DNA from: Methylococcus capsulatus str. Texas = ATCC 19069
GTDB taxonomy: Bacteria; Pseudomonadota; Gammaproteobacteria; Methylococcales; Methylococcaceae
Direction: 5' to 3'
Assembly (NCBI RefSeq): GCF_000424685.1
Contig: NZ_AUKJ01000018.1
Span: 1-64,000, forward strand
Length of the DNA stretch: 64,000 bases
Position numbers and translations under genes: made by a program. Of the stretch, positions 7,113-16,426 are shown piece by piece. The notes under the pieces are model-generated. The model did no database searches. It was given only the letters and a program-made list of their open reading frames with translations, and was not told where the DNA came from. The first letter of the stretch is position 1. Each line of letters begins with the position of its first letter.

Positions 7113-9311
7113 ATGCCATCAGGCCTTCATCCCGATGCCGACCATCTGCACCCGACCGACGATCTCCCGGACCATCACTCTCTGGCAGCTCAAATTCGCG
7201 CCATTTTCGAGACCGGCTTCGGGCAGCTGCTGCAGGACTTGTTCAGCCGGATCGACGACGAGCTGTTCAAGCTCGCCGACAGAGCCGACAACAGCGGCTT
7301 GCAAACGCTGTATTTCGATGCCATGCGCCAAATCCGCCGTGACCAGGCCGGCATGCGAAGCCGCTGCCTGCGGGAAATACTCGAGGCCGAGGAGCACTTC
7401 TGGAATCCTGCGGACACCCCCTCCGCACAGCCGGAGGATTCCGGCAACCCTGGCCTGACACTCCTGGAAAACGACGTCCTGGAAATCGAGCTCGCGGTGA
7501 CCCATGCCGCACAGAAGGCAAACCTCCTGTTCCAGGACACGTTGGGGCCGTTCGAACTCCGTCTCGCGGCGCTCAAGGGACTCCAAGGCCCCCCTCTGCC
7601 GCCTCATCCGTTCACACCCGAGGCACTGGCCCACGCATTCGCCGCGTCACTCACCGGCCAACCGGTCGACATCCGGGTGACCCTGCTGATACTGAAACTG
7701 TTCGACCGCCACGTCCTATGCCAGATGGGGACGACCTACCGGCAAATGAACCAGCTCCTGGCCGACCATGGCGTGCTGCCGGATGCCTCTCTTGTCTTCA
7801 AGGCCAAGACTTCCACGATGCCGGAGCAGCACCGGCCATCATCCGCCGCCCACGTGCGAGAAGACGACTCCGCTGAACAGCTGAGTGATCTGCTGCATCT
7901 GCTCGATCTCTGGAAGCGCCAAGCGGGAAACGACGCGAGCCAAACCGATGGCCAACACTTCGATCCTGGCGAAGTGGTCGGCGCCTTGAGTCTGCTGCAG
8001 CAAAGCGCCAGTGCCCTCGCGTCCGGCGAATGGCGCCCCGGTGCCCCCGTCCCGCGGCTGAAGCAGTCCCTGGTCGAGCAGCTGACCGGCTTTTGTCCCG
8101 ACGGCGAACTGCGCCGTCTGGGCCGGTTCGAGGAAGACGTCATCGACATGGTGTCGATGATCTTCGATTTCATCCTGGAGGACCGAAACCTGCCCGACCC
8201 GGTCAAGGCGCTCATCGCCCGCCTCCAGATCCCCGTCGTCAAAGTCGCGATCATCGAGCGCTCGTTCCTGGCCAAAAAAACGCATCCCCTGCGGGCGCTC
8301 TTGAATGCCCTGGCTCAGGCCGGCGTGGGCCTGGAACCGGACGACAGGAAGGACCGGATCGTGCTGAAGAAAATCGAGGAAGTGGTTTACCGGATACTGA
8401 CCGAATTCGACGAAGATACCCGAATATTCGCTGAGCTGCTGGAGGACTTTTCCGCTTTCATCGAGGGCGAGCGCAAGGGCGTCAAGGCCATGGAAGAACG
8501 CACGCGCCAGGCGGCGATCAGCCAGGAGCGGCTAACCCTGGCGAAGCGCGCCGCCGCCGTCGAAATCACGGCCCGCATCGAGAAGCGGCCGCTTCCGCCA
8601 GCCCTGGTTTCGCTGCTGCTCAACGCCTGGAAGGACGTGTTGGTGATCGCCCATCTGCGCCGGGAGAAAGATTCCACCGACTGGGACGAGGCCCTGGCCA
8701 TCATGGATCGGCTCATCGATTGGGCGGACGCCCATGACGCCGAACCGCGGCGAGCGGACGCCGGAACGGGTGAGCCGGAAGCCATCCGGGCCGCTCGCGA
8801 GCGGCTGGAGAACATCGCTTTCGATCCGGGGCAATTGCACGCGTTTTTCAAGGACCTCGAACTCTGGCATCTCAGCCGCGGGAACCTCGGTCCCACACCG
8901 GCTCCGGCCAATGCAACGGTGGAACCGTGTGAAATCGAGGACATTCTCATCGAGGGCATGGAGGATGCCCAGCCCGCCGCGCAGTCCGCGCCAGCCATCA
9001 ATGAAAGCTTCGTCGAACAGGCCAGGAACCTCTGCGCGGGGGATTGGGTCGAATTTTGCGATGGCCCGGCATTGCCCTTCCGTGCCAAGCTCCTCTTGAA
9101 AAGCCGGTTCACCTCCCGTTATGTTTTCGTCAACCGGCGCGGCATGAAACTTCGCGAAATCGGCCTGCATGAACTGGCTTCCGGACTCGCCGCCAATACG
9201 ATCCGGCTGATAGCGGGGGCGAACGAACCGTTGCTGGACCGGGCGCTGAACGCGGTCGTCGACACCCTCGCATGCTCGACCGAGCAAAGCCATGCATCCG
9301 CAACTTCCTGA
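7113..9311 (+). CDS. DUF1631 family protein
   Basis: Protein of 732 residues, largely alpha-helical and acidic, with no signal peptide or membrane span. The layout (N-terminal LxxQxxxIFxxxFxxLLxxLFxRIDDELFKLAD, a mid-region with FDFILEDRNLP and a C-terminal segment reading DWVEFCDG then RAKLLLKSRFTSRYVFVNRRGMK) matches the DUF1631 family of gamma- and betaproteobacteria. The C-terminal beta-rich piece resembles a PilZ-like fold in outline (inference). Function is unknown; older labels such as thymidine phosphorylase are unsupported. It precedes moaD by 31 bp but has no obvious link to molybdenum cofactor. Confidence 0.8.
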   Translation: MPSGLHPDADHLHPTDDLPDHHSLAAQIRAIFETGFGQLLQDLFSRIDDELFKLADRADNSGLQTLYFDAMRQIRRDQAGMRSRCLREILEAEEHFWNPADTPSAQPEDSGNPGLTLLENDVLEIELAVTHAAQKANLLFQDTLGPFELRLAALKGLQGPPLPPHPFTPEALAHAFAASLTGQPVDIRVTLLILKLFDRHVLCQMGTTYRQMNQLLADHGVLPDASLVFKAKTSTMPEQHRPSSAAHVREDDSAEQLSDLLHLLDLWKRQAGNDASQTDGQHFDPGEVVGALSLLQQSASALASGEWRPGAPVPRLKQSLVEQLTGFCPDGELRRLGRFEEDVIDMVSMIFDFILEDRNLPDPVKALIARLQIPVVKVAIIERSFLAKKTHPLRALLNALAQAGVGLEPDDRKDRIVLKKIEEVVYRILTEFDEDTRIFAELLEDFSAFIEGERKGVKAMEERTRQAAISQERLTLAKRAAAVEITARIEKRPLPPALVSLLLNAWKDVLVIAHLRREKDSTDWDEALAIMDRLIDWADAHDAEPRRADAGTGEPEAIRAARERLENIAFDPGQLHAFFKDLELWHLSRGNLGPTPAPANATVEPCEIEDILIEGMEDAQPAAQSAPAINESFVEQARNLCAGDWVEFCDGPALPFRAKLLLKSRFTSRYVFVNRRGMKLREIGLHELASGLAANTIRLIAGANEPLLDRALNAVVDTLACSTEQSHASATS

Positions 9312-9342
9312 TATTCCATAGCACCAGCTTCGATCCACAGCC

Positions 9343-9576
9343 ATGACGATCCGCGTCCGATATTTCGCCGCCCTGAGGGAGCAGATGGGCCGCGCCGAAG
9401 AACAGCTCGCCTTCGAAGACCTCGCCAGCGTCGCCGATGTCTGGAAAGCCGTCTGCCGGGGCAAACGCCTGCCCGAAGATGTCCTGTGCGCAGTGAACAT
9501 GGACTACGCCGGGGCCGACACACCGGTGAAAGACGGCGACGAAGTGGCCTTCTTTCCGCCGGTCACCGGAGGCTGA
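9343..9576 (+). CDS. moaD: Molybdopterin synthase sulfur carrier subunit
   Basis: Ubiquitin-fold protein of 77 residues that carries a thiocarboxylate on its C-terminal glycine and donates sulfur to precursor Z. Seen: RVRYFAALREQ at the start, a beta-grasp pattern, and the obligatory C-terminal GG (FFPPVTGG). moaE begins 1 bp after the stop, so the two subunits are made together. No moaA or moaC lies in the window. Confidence 0.93.
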   Translation: MTIRVRYFAALREQMGRAEEQLAFEDLASVADVWKAVCRGKRLPEDVLCAVNMDYAGADTPVKDGDEVAFFPPVTGG

Positions 9577-9577
9577 C

Positions 9578-10033
9578 ATGCTGATCGAGATCCGCAGTGA
9601 GGCCTTCGACCCTCTCGCCGAACTCTCCCGCTACCAGGACGCGTCTCTGCCCACGGCACGCATAGGGGCCCTCGCGGTCTTCATCGGTACCATGCGCGAC
9701 TTCAACGAAGGCTCATCCGTCCACAAGATGACGCTCGAGCACTACGCCGGCATGACCGAGCGTCAGCTGCAAACCATCGTCGACGAAGCCCGGAACCGCT
9801 GGCCGTTCGACGACGCTCTCGTGATTCACCGCGTCGGCGAGCTGTTTCCCGCCGACCCCATCGTGCTGGTCGCCGTCTGGTCGTCCCACCGCGGAACCGC
9901 CTTCGATGCCTGCCGCCATATCCTGGAAGCGCTCAAGCACCGTGCTCCGTTCTGGAAGAAAGAGAGCCTGGAGCAAGGCGAGCGCTGGGTCCGGACGAAC
10001 ACGGACGGCCATGCTCCTCCCCCCAGCCCGTGA
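9578..10033 (+). CDS. moaE: Molybdopterin synthase catalytic subunit
   Basis: Large subunit (151 residues) of molybdopterin synthase, which inserts two sulfurs into cyclic pyranopterin monophosphate. Conserved signs: GALAVFIGTMRDFN, LEHYAGMTE, HRVGEL, SSHRGTAFDACRHILEALKHRAPFWKKE with the active-site lysines. It follows moaD by 1 bp and is followed 12 bp later by the DUF2288 gene. The last residues (HAPPPSP) are a short unconserved tail. Confidence 0.95.
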   Translation: MLIEIRSEAFDPLAELSRYQDASLPTARIGALAVFIGTMRDFNEGSSVHKMTLEHYAGMTERQLQTIVDEARNRWPFDDALVIHRVGELFPADPIVLVAVWSSHRGTAFDACRHILEALKHRAPFWKKESLEQGERWVRTNTDGHAPPPSP

Positions 10034-10045
10034 TCCGTTCCACCG

Positions 10046-10390
10046 ATGGCCGAACACCCGTCTTCGATTTACGCAAAGCTGAACCTGGACTCCGGCAAAC
10101 TGACCTGGCAGGAAATGCAGCCGCACTTCGCCCGGGGAGCCATCGTTCGGGTCACTCCGGGTCTGGATCTCATCGAGGTCGCCACAGTCATGGCTGCCGA
10201 CGAGACGCGAACCCTGTCCCGCTGGCTCCGCGACGGGCAGGTAGGACGAGCGACCGCAACCGAGGCCCGCGACTGGCACGAGCGCGATCCGCTGTTCTGG
10301 GCCGTGGTCGTCGCTCCCTGGGTCTTGGTGCAGGAAATTCCCTCGTCCACGGAAATGAACGATCCGTCGAGGTCGTCACCGCCACGATGA
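10046..10390 (+). CDS. DUF2288 family protein
   Basis: Small soluble protein of 114 residues of unknown function. The sequence KLNLDSGKLTWQEMQPHFARGAI followed by ATVMAADET and DWHERDPLFWAVVVAPWVLVQE is the recognisable DUF2288 pattern. Its stop overlaps the ATG of the bestrophin-like gene (ATGA at 10387-10390), so the two are translationally coupled. Confidence 0.8.
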   Translation: MAEHPSSIYAKLNLDSGKLTWQEMQPHFARGAIVRVTPGLDLIEVATVMAADETRTLSRWLRDGQVGRATATEARDWHERDPLFWAVVVAPWVLVQEIPSSTEMNDPSRSSPPR

Positions 10391-11220
10391 TCAGCTACGA
10401 CCCCAAGTCCTGGTGGGGACTGATTTTCAAGTTCCACAAAAGCGACACGTTCCGGCGTCTGCTGCCGGCCATGCTCTCCCTGGCCCTGTTCTCCGCCGGG
10501 ATCGCCTATGCGGACCGGCACCTCCTCCCGAATCAGCTCAAGAGCACCACAGCCCTGCACGCCCTGTTGGGCTTCGTCATTTCGATGCTGCTGGTGTTCC
10601 GCACCAACACCGCCTACGAACGCTGGTGGGAAGGCCGGAGACTGTGGGGCAGCCTGACCAATGCCTCGCGCAATCTGGCACTCAAGCTGGATGCCTTTCT
10701 GCCGAGCGGCCACCCTTCCAGGCCACAGATCGCAGGGCTCATCGGCGCGTATGCGGACAGCCTGACACGCCACCTCCGGGCGGCAGCCACGGCGGAACAC
10801 CGTCCCAACCGTATCGCCGCCCAACTGTTCGCGGAAACGGCCCGCTTGAGGGACAGAGGCGACCTCTCCGGTGATCAGCTGCTCTGTCTCAATCCCGACC
10901 TGAGCGCATTCGCCGAAGTCTGCGGTGGCTGCGAGCGGATCCAGAAAACGCCCATTCCGTATTCCTACAGCCTGTTCCTGAAGAAGTTCATCTTTCTTTA
11001 CATCGTTTCCATGCCGTTCTGCTTCGTGCCGGAGTTCCACTACTGGACGGCGCTGATCACGACCCTGGTATTCTACGTGCTGGCCAGCCTCGAACTGATC
11101 GCCGAGGAAATCGAGAATCCGTTCGGCGAGGACGCGAACGATCTTCCCACCGACGACATCGCAGCGAGCATCCGCCTGAGGGTACGCGAACTCCTGGCTC
11201 GAGGCGAGCCCGAACGGTGA
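10387..11220 (+). CDS. Bestrophin-like membrane channel
   Basis: Inner-membrane protein of 277 residues of the bestrophin/UPF0187 (YneE) family, chloride or cation channels in characterised members. Seen: YDPKSWW at the start, two N-terminal hydrophobic segments, FRTNTAYERWWEGRRLWGSL which is the family signature, an internal pair of spans (KKFIFLYIVSMPFCFVPEF and YWTALITTLVFYVLASLELI), then EEIENPFGEDANDLP, a strongly conserved bestrophin motif. ATG 10387 is preferred over upstream in-frame starts because it overlaps the DUF2288 stop and begins the conserved region. Confidence 0.88.
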   Translation: MISYDPKSWWGLIFKFHKSDTFRRLLPAMLSLALFSAGIAYADRHLLPNQLKSTTALHALLGFVISMLLVFRTNTAYERWWEGRRLWGSLTNASRNLALKLDAFLPSGHPSRPQIAGLIGAYADSLTRHLRAAATAEHRPNRIAAQLFAETARLRDRGDLSGDQLLCLNPDLSAFAEVCGGCERIQKTPIPYSYSLFLKKFIFLYIVSMPFCFVPEFHYWTALITTLVFYVLASLELIAEEIENPFGEDANDLPTDDIAASIRLRVRELLARGEPER

Positions 11221-11326
11221 GCGCGTGATCGACGTCATGGCACCGATGTGTGATATTAAGGATATTCGGCGAAAACCGGGGCTCCCGCCGCGCCGCCTTT
11301 TCAGCCCTTTCCATTGGAGAACAGTC

Positions 11327-11536
11327 ATGCCCGATCACGTCTACAAAGTCATCGAAATCGTCGGCTCGTCCACAGTCAGCACCGACGATGCAATCCGCAC
11401 GGCCATAACCAAAGCCGGGAAGACCCTGCGCCACATGAACTGGTTCGAAGTCGTCGAAACCCGCGGACACATCGTCGACGGCGAGGTGGCGCATTTTCAG
11501 GTCACACTGAAAGTCGGCTTTCGAATCGAAGACTGA
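11327..11536 (+). CDS. Dodecin flavin-binding protein
   Basis: Dodecin family, 69 residues: a small protein forming hollow dodecamers that store FMN or riboflavin. The pattern HVYKVIEIVGSS, the Trp in NWFEV that stacks on the flavin, and the VAHFQVTLKVGFRIED C-terminus match the family. The ATG follows GGAGA (11316-11320) by 6 bases. Probably transcribed alone or with dsbB 31 bp downstream. Confidence 0.92.
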   Translation: MPDHVYKVIEIVGSSTVSTDDAIRTAITKAGKTLRHMNWFEVVETRGHIVDGEVAHFQVTLKVGFRIED

Positions 11537-11567
11537 AAGCTCCATTTTTTCCCCTGTTTCATACCTC

Positions 11568-12062
11568 ATGACCCTCCCCAGCGCCCGTACCTGTTTCCTC
11601 CTCGGCTTCCTGTTCTGCGCCGCCCTATTGGCAGCGGCGCTTTACTTCCAGTTCTCCGGCGGACTCGAGCCCTGCCCCTTGTGCATCTCGCAACGCATCA
11701 TGGTGCTGGCGGTGGCGCTGGTTTTCCTGGCTGCAGCGATCCACCACCCGGCCTCCATCGGTATCCGGGCTTACGCCCTATTGGGTACCGCCGTGGCTCT
11801 GGGCGGCGCTTCGATTTCCGGCCGCCATGTCTGGCTACTGCACCTGCCGCCGGAGGAAGTCCCTGAATGCGGACCAGGACTGAGCTACATGTTCCGGAAT
11901 TTTCCACTCGGCGACACACTCAAGGCGATGCTGAGCGGTACCGGCGACTGCGCCAAGGTGGACTGGACTTTCCTCGGCCTGAGCATGCCCGCCTGGGTAC
12001 TGATCTGCTTCCTGGGCCTGGGCGCCTTCAGTCTGCTGCAATGGTGGAACGCCGAACGCTGA
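11568..12062 (+). CDS. dsbB: Disulfide bond formation protein B
   Basis: Inner-membrane quinone reductase (164 residues) that reoxidises DsbA. Four hydrophobic spans are visible. The two periplasmic cysteine pairs are present: Cys36/Cys39 in EPCPLC and Cys101/Cys128 (PECGPG and GDCAK). The QRIM motif after the first pair is the usual quinone-site region. No dsbA lies in the window. Confidence 0.93.
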   Translation: MTLPSARTCFLLGFLFCAALLAAALYFQFSGGLEPCPLCISQRIMVLAVALVFLAAAIHHPASIGIRAYALLGTAVALGGASISGRHVWLLHLPPEEVPECGPGLSYMFRNFPLGDTLKAMLSGTGDCAKVDWTFLGLSMPAWVLICFLGLGAFSLLQWWNAER

Positions 12063-12163
12063 GCGGACCACCGCCCCACGGAACGCCGGTACCAGGATTT
12101 CGGCCCTGCAAATCGCGATCTGTTAAAATGCACGGATCGTCTTTTCCAGGTTTTCCTTCGACC

Positions 12164-13096
12164 GTGGCCAGTCACCCCCTCCGCATAGCGACCCGCAAGA
12201 GCCCACTGGCTTTGTGGCAGGCAGAATACGTCGCATCCCGTCTTCGGGCGGCCCACCCCGACCTCCGGGTCGAACTGGTCGGGATGACCACCCGGGGCGA
12301 CAAACTGCTCGATGCTCCACTCGCGAAAGTGGGCGGCAAGGGATTGTTCGTGAAGGAGCTGGAACAGGGCCTGCTCGAGGGCAGGGCCGACATCGCCGTC
12401 CATTCCATGAAGGACGTGCCAGTCGAATTCCCCGAAGGGCTCCATCTCGCCGCCATCCTGGAACGCGAAGACCCGCGTGACGCTCTGGTCTCCCGCCGTT
12501 ACCGGAGCTTCGCGGAGTTGCCGGCCGATGCCCGTATCGGCACCTCCAGCCTGCGGCGCCAGTGCCAGATCAAATGCCGCCTCCCCGGCTGCACCCTGTA
12601 CGATCTGCGCGGCAACGTCAACACCCGGCTCGCTAGACTGGACGCGGGTGAGTTCGACGCCATCGTGCTCGCCTCTGCCGGCCTGAAACGGCTCGGCTTC
12701 CAGGAACGTATCGCCGAAACACTGACACCGGAACAATGCCTCCCGGCCATCGGTCAAGGGGCGATCGGCGTGGAGTGCCGGAGCACCGATACCCGGACCA
12801 ACGCCCTGCTGGTGCCGCTGCACCATCCGCCCACGGCGTGGTGCGTCCTGGCCGAACGCGCCATGAACCGACGCCTCGACGGCGGCTGCCAGGTTCCGAT
12901 CGCCGGTTTCGCCCAGCTCGAAGGCGACACCCTGAGCCTGCGCGGACTGGTTGGCAACCCGGACGGCTCGGGCATCATCCGCGCCGAAGCCGTCGGTCAC
13001 CCGTCCACCTTCGAGGCACTGGGAAAGCGGGTCGCCGAGCATCTGCTCGACCAGGGCGCCGACGAAATACTCCGGCGCGTTTACGCCACCCCCTGA
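12164..13096 (+). CDS. hemC: Porphobilinogen deaminase
   Basis: Hydroxymethylbilane synthase: polymerises four porphobilinogens in tetrapyrrole synthesis. From the GTG at 12164 the protein has 310 residues and places the dipyrromethane-cofactor cysteine at 242 (LDGGCQVP) and the catalytic aspartate at 84 (SMKDVP), exactly the E. coli numbering, which supports this start. An in-frame ATG at 12128 would add 12 residues ([12 protein letters not shown]) that fit no HemC N-terminus. hemD begins 5 bp downstream, so hemC, hemDX and hemY form one operon. Confidence 0.95.
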   Translation: MASHPLRIATRKSPLALWQAEYVASRLRAAHPDLRVELVGMTTRGDKLLDAPLAKVGGKGLFVKELEQGLLEGRADIAVHSMKDVPVEFPEGLHLAAILEREDPRDALVSRRYRSFAELPADARIGTSSLRRQCQIKCRLPGCTLYDLRGNVNTRLARLDAGEFDAIVLASAGLKRLGFQERIAETLTPEQCLPAIGQGAIGVECRSTDTRTNALLVPLHHPPTAWCVLAERAMNRRLDGGCQVPIAGFAQLEGDTLSLRGLVGNPDGSGIIRAEAVGHPSTFEALGKRVAEHLLDQGADEILRRVYATP

Positions 13097-13101
13097 CGAC
13101 G

Positions 13102-15147
13102 ATGAGCCCGCCGCCCTCCTTGTCGGGGATGCGCGTCCTCGTCACGCGACCGAAGGAACAGGCCGAACCCCTGTGCAGGCTGATCGAAACGGCAGGCGGC
13201 AAGGCGGTCCGTTTCCCCCTGCTCGACATCGAGCCGAGCGCGCAGGCGGAAGAGGGAGCGGCTCTCCTCCGGCAGGCATCGGATTGGGACTGGTGGATCT
13301 TCGTCAGCGTCAACGCGGTGAACCGGGCCCGGGCTCTGGATGTGCTTCGGCCGGACGGTGCCGGGCCGCGCATCGCCGCCATCGGCAAAGCCACGGCCGA
13401 TGCCCTGGTCGACGGCGGGATTGCCGTGGACCTCGTTCCGGAATCGCAGGCCAATTCGGAAGGACTGCTGGAGACGCCCCCGATGCGGGACGTCGCAGGC
13501 CGGCGGATCCTCATCGTGCGCGGCGAGGGCGGGCGGGAAACGCTCAAGGAACGGCTTGTCGAACGTGGGGCACTGGTCCAGTATGCCGAGCTGTACCGGC
13601 GGGTGCCGGTGCACACGGGTGCCGAAGCACTGATCGAAGGCCTGCGGACCGCCGGGCTCGACATGCTGACCGCCACCAGCGGCGAAGCCATCGAGCATCT
13701 GTACCGCCTGGTTCCACCCGAGGACCGGCCGCGGCTGGTCGAGACGCCGCTGGTCGTCATCAGCGAACGATTGAAAAATCAAGCCGGATCGCTGGGTTTC
13801 CGGCACGTGAAGGTGGCCGACGCCGCATCGGATGCCGCCGTGCTGCAAGCCCTGGAGGATGTCGCAGCCCGTTTGGCATCCTTGCGAGCCGCGCCCAACG
13901 ACGGGGATAAGCCATTGGCCGAGGAAGAAAAACAAATGACCGAAGCGCCGCAATCACCGGCAGCCGGGGAAGTCTCCCGACACCCGCACGGCAACGCTGC
14001 CGCGCCTCCGGTGCATCCGCCGCGCAGATCGCGGGTAGTCGCCTGGCTGGGCTACTCGATGCTGGCCGCCATTCTGCTGCTGGCCACCGCCGGCTATTTC
14101 CTGATCCAGGAACTGCGCTCCAAGCAGGAGGGTCTGGGCGGCGAGCTCAACAAGGGCGATCTGCACTTGCTGGAACTCAGCCGCCAGGTCAGCAGCCTGC
14201 AGACTCAACTCGCCACCCTCCATTCCCAGTTCGCCACCCTCCAGTCCCAGCTCGGGACGGAGGACAGCAAGCTGGAGCGTCTGCTCGGCGAGCAATCCGC
14301 CAGTTTCGGCCAGAGGCTCGAGGACAGCCGCAAAGAACTGACGCGGTCCATCGAGACCCTCCAGCGTCAACTAAGCCGGACCCACAGCGATGTCCTGATC
14401 GCGGATGCCGAATATCTTTTGGGCATTGCCAATCAGAAGCTGCACCTCACCGGTGACGTGAAATCCGTCCTCGAAGCCATGAAGGCCGCGGACCAAAGAC
14501 TCCATGACAGCGGCGACCCCGGCGTGTTCAAGGTGCGGGAGGTCTTGGCGGAGGAAATCAACCGACTCGAGGCCTTCCAGCCGCCCGACGTGGTCGGACT
14601 GTCGGCCAGGCTGCTGGCGATTGAAGCCAAGACGCGGGAGCTGCCGCTGTTCCTGCCACATCCCGACATGTCGAAGGAACCGCGCGAGACGTCCAAGCCC
14701 AAATCACCGGAGCCCGAAACCGGCGATGCCGTCGAGTCCACCCTCGAGCAGCTCAAGGGACTGGTCACCGTGCGCCGCAGCGACCGCCCCGTGCATGCCG
14801 TCCTGACTCCCCAGGAGGCCGCCGGCCTCCGGGAAATCCTGCTGCTCAAACTGGAGATGACCCGCACCTCCCTGTTGCGCGGCGACGATGCACTGTTCCA
14901 CAGCAATCTGGAATCCGCAAACGCCTGGCTGAACGAAAATTTCGACCGCGAGTCCCCCGCCTTCAAGGACATCTCGGACGATCTCCGGGCCCTGGCCGGC
15001 GTCCAGCTCAAGGCCGCCTTCCCCGACATCAGCGGATCACTCGCCTTGCTCCGCAACATCGAAAAACTGCGGCTCGAAACCGACCCCGTCGCACCGGCAA
15101 GCACGGCCGCCCCCGCCGGGAATGAAGCGCCGGGAGACAGACCGTGA
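13102..15147 (+). CDS. hemDX: Fused uroporphyrinogen-III synthase / HemX
   Basis: Single open frame of 681 residues. Residues 1 to about 255 are HemD, which cyclises hydroxymethylbilane (MRVLVTRPKEQAE, FVSVNAV, LTATSGEAIEHL). After an acidic/polar linker, residues from about 280 are HemX: a cytoplasmic tail, one membrane span near residue 310-330 (YSMLAAILLLATAGYFLI), a coiled coil with SLQTQLATLHSQ-type heptads, and a helical domain of about 230 residues with RRSDRPV. In E. coli hemD and hemX are separate; fused forms are known in other gammaproteobacteria. An internal ATG at 13936 behind GAGGAAG could also yield free HemX. The stop overlaps the hemY start. Confidence 0.92.
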   Translation: MSPPPSLSGMRVLVTRPKEQAEPLCRLIETAGGKAVRFPLLDIEPSAQAEEGAALLRQASDWDWWIFVSVNAVNRARALDVLRPDGAGPRIAAIGKATADALVDGGIAVDLVPESQANSEGLLETPPMRDVAGRRILIVRGEGGRETLKERLVERGALVQYAELYRRVPVHTGAEALIEGLRTAGLDMLTATSGEAIEHLYRLVPPEDRPRLVETPLVVISERLKNQAGSLGFRHVKVADAASDAAVLQALEDVAARLASLRAAPNDGDKPLAEEEKQMTEAPQSPAAGEVSRHPHGNAAAPPVHPPRRSRVVAWLGYSMLAAILLLATAGYFLIQELRSKQEGLGGELNKGDLHLLELSRQVSSLQTQLATLHSQFATLQSQLGTEDSKLERLLGEQSASFGQRLEDSRKELTRSIETLQRQLSRTHSDVLIADAEYLLGIANQKLHLTGDVKSVLEAMKAADQRLHDSGDPGVFKVREVLAEEINRLEAFQPPDVVGLSARLLAIEAKTRELPLFLPHPDMSKEPRETSKPKSPEPETGDAVESTLEQLKGLVTVRRSDRPVHAVLTPQEAAGLREILLLKLEMTRTSLLRGDDALFHSNLESANAWLNENFDRESPAFKDISDDLRALAGVQLKAAFPDISGSLALLRNIEKLRLETDPVAPASTAAPAGNEAPGDRP

Positions 15148-16418
15148 GAAGACTCGCTATTGCGGCCGCGATCCTGGCCCTCGTCGCCGGGGCGGCGTAT
15201 TACGTCTACCGCCATTTCCTGGCCCAGGGCGATCCCGGCTACGTCATCATCGGCTACGGCCCCTGGACGCTGGAATCTTCCCTGGTGGTCCTCGCCGGTG
15301 CCCTCACCCTGGCCTTCATTCTGTTCTACGCCAGCATCCGCCTGGTCATCCACGCCATGCGGCTACCCAAGATACTGCGGCAGCGCGGCGGCCACCGGCG
15401 TAGCCGGCAATCGCAGGAGGCGCTCATCACGGGCCTGATCGAATCCGCCGAAGGCAACTGGGAAAAGGCCGAGAAGACGCTCATCCGCCATGCTGCCGAC
15501 AGCGGCGTTCCCCTGATCAACTACCTGACCGCGGCCCGGGCGGCGCACTCGCGCGGGGCGGCCGAGCAACGTGACGAATACCTGAAACTGGCCCACGAAG
15601 CCGTGCCCGAGGCGGAAATCGCCATCGGCCTCACCCGGGCGGAGCTGCAGCTTTCCGACAAACAGTTCGACCAGGCGCTGGAATCGCTGTCGCAGCTCAA
15701 CCGGATCGCTCCCACCCACGCAACCGTCCTGAGACTGCTCCATCAGGTCTATGCCCAGATGGAAGACTGGGAAGGCCTGCGCAACCTCATCCCCAGCCTC
15801 CACACCAACAAGGTGATGATGGAAGCGGAGATCAAGCTGCTGGAGACCGAAACCTACAGCGCCTTGCTGAAGCAGCACGCAGAGACGCGCGATGCCGCGC
15901 GCCTGAAAGCGCTTTGGGAGAACATCCCGGCCCATATCCGCAAGGCCGCCGGTATCGAAACGCTGTATTTCGCCGCCATGATCGATGCCGGCGCAGGACC
16001 GGAAATCGAACCCGCCGTACGCGCGAGTCTGGACCGCGAATGGAGTCAAACCGTCGTGGTCCTTTACGGCTGCATCCAGCTGCCCGACCCCGGCGAGCAA
16101 CTCGCCCGGGCAGAGCAGTGGCTGGTCCGCCACAGCAACGACGCCGTGCTGCTGCGGGTGCTCGGCAAGCTCGCGGTACTCGCCCGGCAGACCGAATCCG
16201 CCCTGCGCTATCTCGACCGGAGCCTGGCACTGGAACCGAGCGTGGAGGCCTGCCAGCTCATGGGCGACCTGCTCCTGGAGCGGAACGAGACGGCGGCAGC
16301 CTGTGACTGTTTCCGTCGAGGACTGCTGCTCGCCTCGAACGAAGTCATCGCCCAGATCGACCGAAACCCCCGCGGCGAATCCGAACCCGCCGGGTTCGAC
16401 ACCGAAACGCCGGACTGA
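15144..16418 (+). CDS. hemY: HemY-like TPR membrane protein
   Basis: Protein of 424 residues of the proteobacterial HemY family (not protoporphyrinogen oxidase). Two N-terminal membrane spans (LAIAAAILALVAGAAYYVY and LVVLAGALTLAFILFYASI) precede a cytoplasmic or periplasmic solenoid of TPR-like helices (for example GNWEKAEKTLIRHA, KQFDQALESLSQLNRIAP, ESALRYLDRSLALEP). GTG 15144 overlaps the hemDX stop (GTGA), so it is coupled to HemX. Biochemical role in haem synthesis is still unclear in the family. Confidence 0.9.
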   Translation: MRRLAIAAAILALVAGAAYYVYRHFLAQGDPGYVIIGYGPWTLESSLVVLAGALTLAFILFYASIRLVIHAMRLPKILRQRGGHRRSRQSQEALITGLIESAEGNWEKAEKTLIRHAADSGVPLINYLTAARAAHSRGAAEQRDEYLKLAHEAVPEAEIAIGLTRAELQLSDKQFDQALESLSQLNRIAPTHATVLRLLHQVYAQMEDWEGLRNLIPSLHTNKVMMEAEIKLLETETYSALLKQHAETRDAARLKALWENIPAHIRKAAGIETLYFAAMIDAGAGPEIEPAVRASLDREWSQTVVVLYGCIQLPDPGEQLARAEQWLVRHSNDAVLLRVLGKLAVLARQTESALRYLDRSLALEPSVEACQLMGDLLLERNETAAACDCFRRGLLLASNEVIAQIDRNPRGESEPAGFDTETPD

Positions 16419-16426
16419 CGGCGCCC

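Noticed and set aside
12128-12163. ATG 12128 as the hemC start
   Set aside because: The GTG at 12164 restores exact E. coli numbering of Cys242 and Asp84; the extra 12 residues look unconserved.
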